Assembly: GCA_009809945.1 (NCBI GenBank)
Contig: WTPW01001072.1
Location: forward strand, 153,518 to 217,517
Source of the DNA: Gigaspora margarita
Taxonomy: Eukaryota > Glomeromycota > Glomeromycetes > Diversisporales > Gigasporaceae
Length of the DNA stretch: 64,000 nt
Direction of reading: 5' to 3'
Positions 58,741-64,000 of the stretch are shown here, piece after piece (the stretch's first letter is position 1; each line of letters starts with the position of its first letter). The notes below the pieces were generated by a model. The model searched no databases. It saw only the letters and a list, made by a program, of their open reading frames with translations, and was not told where the DNA came from. The translations under genes and the position numbers were made by a program.

Positions 58741-59560
58741 CTTTTTTTTTTTTTTTTTAATACTAACTTTTATTTTCTTTTTATTTAACCGTTAATACAG
58801 TAATGGCGTCGTTGTTGGAGTTGTCATTGTTGAAATTGTCGCAAGAGTCATTAATGGAGTTGTTATAGATGCTATGTCATCTTATAGGTAGATGTTATCA
58901 TTACACATTTTACTTCTGGTTTTGCTAGTGTTTTTTTCTTGCTATCGCATTTTTAACTTTCTATCTTTTTTTCAGGTTCAGTTTTGCATCACTTGCTTTG
59001 GTACTGCTACTGTGGTAGGTGTTACATTATTGTAGTTATTGTTGTCTTGAGGTGGATTTCATCAGTTTGTGTCATATTATTTGTGTTGTCTTGAGGTGGA
59101 TTTAGTCGTTTTTAGTGTCGCTAGATTTTTCTTTTGCTGTAGCATATCTAATCTCTATTGTTCTTTCTATAATCGTTGGTTTCAGTTATACGCCACTTGT
59201 TTTGGTGTTGCTTCTGTGATAGATGTCATCTGTCGCTGGCATTTTTTTTTTCTTTGTTGAATATTCTTTCCATAATCGTTGGTTTCAATTTCATGCTGTT
59301 CATTTAAAGCCACAATTATAGTGAATGACGCATTATTTATTGCTTTTGGGATGGATTTTGTCATTCGATTTACTCTAGTGCATTGGTGTTTTTTATTTGG
59401 GCATAATTAACCTTCCCACTTTCTTTCTGTAGTTGTCATTAGTGTCTGTTTCATGCGACATTATAAGTGGGTGTTGCTATTATTCGTGTTGCCTTTGTAA
59501 TATCCATTTTGTCATTATTGGAGATATCATTGTTTTTGATATAGTTCTTGGCATGCTGTC
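58741..59560 (-). mobile_element. Possible retroposon with internal ~150-bp degenerate repeats and poly(A) at its 3' end
   Basis: It starts (left) with an 18-nt T-run, i.e. an A-run at the 3' end on the minus strand, and its sequence is G/T-rich on the plus strand with recurring ATAATCGTTGGTTTCA, CACTTGYTTTGGT and TTGTCTTGAGGTGGATTT words. Composition differs from the host element. No target duplication found and no credible frame. Confidence 0.4.
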
Positions 59561-59606
59561 ATTTAAAAATGTTCATCAAGCTAGTTAGTAGGGTTAGGGT
59601 GAGTTA

Positions 59607-59920
59607 CCGTATATTTCTGAAAATAAGCTACTCCAAAAATAAGCTACCCCTCTGTTTTTTTCAAAAATCTCAAAAAACGTATTAGCAGTTGCTACATATA
59701 AAACTTTTTTTATACTAAGTAAACTTCAAAAGTTCATTAAGTAAAGTTGTTCAGCGCATCAAAATACACCTACAATAAAAATTTGGTGTCATTTGGACAG
59801 CTTTTTATTAGTACGTTTTTCAATTTTTTCAAAAACATCTATACGCTAAAAATAAGCTACTCCCCATTTTTTGTGTAATTTTTGGCCCAAAAAAGGTAGC
59901 TTATTTTCGGGAATATACAG
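59607..59920. mobile_element. Tc1/mariner-type MITE (GTATATTCCCGAAAATAAGC family), copy 3
   Basis: The ends CCGTATATTTCTGAAAATAA and a close complement are flanked by TA on both sides (59605-59606 and 59921-59922). 314 bp; same interior as 2019-2334 and 11324-11638. The left target side carries GGGTTAGGGT. Confidence 0.86.
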
Positions 59921-60472
59921 TAGTTAGTAGGGTTTTTCCTATGCTTTAGTAAAATAAACATGCTGCAGCAGATGCGACAGCCATAGCAGAAGCATAAACT
60001 ATCTTTTGCGAAGCAAAGGATAATGGACAATGTCTTTTCAATTATATAACTATTATTAAACTATGTTAAACTGTACCGTATGTACTGCAAAATTGTTATT
60101 ATGCAATGTAATTGATTAATTTATGCAGATCAACAATCATGTGATACAATGATATGCTAGAGATGGTATTTAATAATATCATCCCAGATAGTATTTAGAA
60201 ATGTTTTTTTTTAAAAAAAAGTGAAAAAATAGTTTTTAAAAATAATTATATTTTTGTTACTAATTTGCAACTTTATAAGTTTAAACTATACAAATATATT
60301 GGTATATATATGCTAAATATATAGTCAAAATTTCAGCTTAATTGAATTAAAGTTGATAAAATATAAATTTTCAAATATTTAACAATAATTACTATATATA
60401 AAATTACTATGTAAAATACTATATATAATTGTATTATAAAAATTGGTTTTTAATTTAGAAAAAATGTGCTTG

Positions 60473-60771
60473 TTACTGGTGGTAACACTTCCCTGTGTAA
60501 TGTAAATCAAAACAACCTAAACATGTGCAAATTTATTATCATTAGGGTTAGGTATAGTTAGAGGAAGGGTTGATTGTAGAGGTAGTTATATAGTAAAATT
60601 TCATGAGAAATTTTTTTTTGCTAGAAAAAAGGGTGGTTTCATAGTCACAATTTTAAGTTATTATGATATTTTTGAAAATAGCATTTTCGCTTCATTTTTA
60701 TATTACATAATCAGGTATAATATTACACCTAATCTTGGATTTTTATTGGCACAGGACTATCACCACCAGTG
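60473..60771. mobile_element. Inverted-repeat element with ACTGGTGGT ends
   Basis: GTTACTGGTGGTAACACTTCC on the left pairs with a diverged complement of GTCACTGGTGGTGATAGTCC on the right (first 9-14 bases). The interior (60540-60720) shares a repeat with 46195-46380 and 52600-52760, including TTAGGGTTAGG and AATTTTTTTTTGCTAG. Duplication not resolved. Confidence 0.45.
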
Positions 60772-61159
60772 ACAAATAGATTTACTTTTTAATTTATATT
60801 TTAACAACTAATGATTCAAATTAAGTTAAAATTTTAACTATATATTTAGCATATGCATGGCAAGGCAGTTACATAGTACAAGCTTCTAAAGTTGCATATT
60901 GGTAGCAAAAATTTTTTTTTTTTTAAAAAAAATTTTTTAACTTTTTTTTTTTAAAAATAAGATTTTTTAAAAAATTTATTATAATAAAATAAATTTATTA
61001 TAAAATGATAATAAAAATTATATCAAAACGTAGCTTAGGTCTTTCTTTATTTAAAATAAAAAAATTATAAATAAATAGCTAAAATTGAAAAACTTTTATA
61101 TGTAGAGAAAATTTTGTTTAGTTTTTGTATATCTATATTTTCGCACCAGACTATATCAA

Positions 61160-62560
61160 TTTATACTAGTAAATAAAAAAAAACAGAACGAAAACAAAAA
61201 ACAAAATGAAAACAAAAAAAAAACAAAATGAAAATAAAAAAACAAAATAAAATGAAAAAAAACAATGTATATAGAAGATCTAATTTATAAACAAAAGATC
61301 TAATCTGATTGTGTAATACAAAATTTTAGATTAATTTTGATATATTATACAAATTTTAAAATATTTTGAAAATATAGCCCAATGTGCACTTTGTTGTGAA
61401 TTTATGTGATTTATTTTACTGTCTGTAAATGTTTTATAATATTACTCTGTCTATTTCGAAATATTGCGAAATATCTTATATAATATTTTGTAATATCTTA
61501 TATAATATTTCGTAATTTATTATTTCGCAAGTTTTCAAAATATCTTACTATAAGGTAGATATGCTTAATTTGGCGCAGTTAAGTTCTACGATAAATATCA
61601 CATGATATATCAATCAGATTTAGGTTATTTTGGTACCATTCGATTCATCTCATTGAGATGAATCGAATGGTACCAAATTCACCCAATTCTGATTACTCAA
61701 CCAAGAGATATCACCTTTTAAAGTTTATTCAAAAACGTAGTCCTATTTTGGCATAGTACCTAATTTGGCACACTAAAAATCTCTAATGATATTTTGTGAA
61801 CCATTGATCCAAATTACACGATTTTGGTACCATTCGATTTGTCACGATGAGACGAGTCAGATAGTACTAAAATCATGTGATTCTGATCGAAAGTTCACAA
61901 TATATTATCATTTAACCAAAATAACCTATGTAAAGCAACTTTTGAAATTAATATAAAATCGTAGATAACCTTTGACAGACTGGTTCGTTTTTGATAATTT
62001 TACCACCAAAATGATGGCCTTTAAGAGACGATTCCAACGAGCCCAAAATTGATCAAATCCAATCACGGGGTCACAAGATCTTTAAGATTTTCTTATCATT
62101 TTTGATGAAAATTAGATTAGTAAACTAATCAACTTTTATCAGAAGTTATACGAAAATCTTAACGATCTTGTGATCCCATGACTGAATTTTATCAATTTGG
62201 GCTCATTGGAATCGTCTCTTCAAGGCCATCATTTTGGTAATAAAATCATCAAAAATGGACCAGTCTATCCTATTTTATCTACGATTTTATATTAACTTTA
62301 ATTTTTAAAGATTATATATGTATTGGTTATTTGGGTTAAATGAGATGTTTTGTAAATTATCAGGCAGAATCATATGATTTTGGTACTATTCGACTCGTCT
62401 CATTGAGACGAATCGAATGGTACTGAAATCACATGATTTTGATCACTGGATCGTAAGATATCATTAGTGCGTCAAATTAGGAACTGCGTCAAATTAGGCA
62501 TGCCTACCTTATATTATACTATTTTTACAGGTCGTAAATTATTTCGTAATATTACGCCAG
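61160..62560 (-). repeat. CACTTTGCAAG-family repeat, partial copy E, split by a TIR element
   Basis: 61185-61380 carries the AAACAAAATG-rich stretch and AGATCTAATTTATAAACAAA block of copies A, B and D. 61440-61552 and 62510-62560 are the AATATTTCGTAAT-type palindromic edge, interrupted by 61553-62509. Confidence 0.6.
61553..62509. mobile_element. TA-flanked element with AGGTAG ends, made of nested palindromes
   Basis: AGGTAGATATGCTTAATTTG pairs with the complement of the right end (AGGTAGGCATGCCTAATTTG); TA at 61551-61552 and 62510-62511. Inside are three hairpins with TTTTGGTACCATTCGAT and its complement (61630-61680, 61820-61880, 62380-62430) and a long central foldback at 61995-62260 with AGCCCAAAATTGATCAAATC. 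The central block is the same family as in the two Harbinger-like elements. No coding. Confidence 0.8.
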
Positions 62561-62898
62561 GACCTGAATAATCTATGTGAGGTCCTATTTAAAAAATTGC
62601 TAATAGAGGGCCTTTTTTTTTAAAAGATTATATTTGAAAAGTAGATATTGGATAAAAGGATTATATTTGAAAATGGCTAATTGGCAAAATAAATATATTT
62701 AAAAAAATGCTAATAGGTAAGTTTTTTTAAATATTATAATTGAAATATGCTAATGAAAATAGTAAGAAACAGGAGTTTTTTTTGTTTTTTTTTTTAGAGA
62801 GTATCAGTTTTTAGAAAACATTAGTTTGGGTTTTTTTGTTTTTTTTTTAAAAAGTATCAGTTTGGTTTGTTTTTTTAGTTTTTATTTGTTTTTTTTTT

Positions 62899-64000
<1,102 letters not shown>

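Larger units (their letters stand above)
58021..61157. mobile_element. Large TIR element, GTCTGGTGC ends, with nested insertions
   Basis: The left end has GGTCTGGTGCAAAAATGTAG and the right end, inverted, AGTCTGGTGCGAAAATATAG. A second inverted layer (60290-60370 against 60790-60900, with GCTAAATATATAGT) lies inside. TA-rich flanks suggest a TA duplication, but the exact edge is ambiguous. Inside are 58489-58724, 58741-59560, 59607-59920 and 60473-60771. No transposase seen. Confidence 0.6.

Overview
This window looks like nuclear DNA of an AT-rich, intron-bearing fungus, most likely an arbuscular mycorrhizal fungus (Glomeromycotina, Rhizophagus-like). The case rests on short GT-AG introns, a tyrosine-kinase-like (TKL) kinase gene of the style greatly expanded in that group, a secreted CBM19-type chitin-binding protein, and a very high load of decayed transposons in strongly C/G-depleted DNA. 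The identification is inference; no rRNA, tRNA gene or organelle marker is present. There are two unsequenced runs (17042-18039 and 53354-53989) and three single Ns near 3604.

Only about 7 kb is convincingly genic. Three genes can be modelled: a small secreted CBM19-like protein (minus, 20637-21207, 2 exons), a short-chain dehydrogenase (plus, 32090-33587, 8 exons including a 14-nt micro-exon and a GC-AG intron), and a large kinase-NACHT-pentapeptide-repeat protein (minus, 34638-38346, 4 exons) that resembles an NLR-type receptor but has a TAA at codon 20. Remnants of further host genes lie on the minus strand at 41.3-44.7 kb, cut up by transposons.

The rest is layered repeats. Left (1-16 kb): inverted copies of a dispersed repeat marked by degenerate CACTTTGCAAGAACACC units, into which a tRNA-derived SINE, several short terminal-inverted-repeat (TIR) elements and a 3.3-kb CAGTC-type element have inserted. 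Because two copies lie head to head (6.6-9.3 and 9.5-15.0 kb), each acts as the empty-site control for the other. Middle (16-46 kb): a PIF/Harbinger-like element, at least seven short hAT-like elements with 8-bp target duplications, foldback repeats, and LTR-like fossils. Right (46-64 kb): a decayed non-LTR retrotransposon with recognisable reverse-transcriptase and RNase H tracts, split by a TIR element that itself holds a retroposed polyadenylated transcript, and by a second Harbinger-like element; then a further inverted copy of the CACTTTGCAAG repeat, a large TIR element and a 102-nt T homopolymer.

The genes do not form an operon or an obvious pathway. The most interesting gene is the kinase-NACHT-pentapeptide gene. 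The most informative DNA structure is the set of nested insertions with exact target duplications. TIR ends, duplications and exon joints were read directly; family names follow from end sequence and duplication length.
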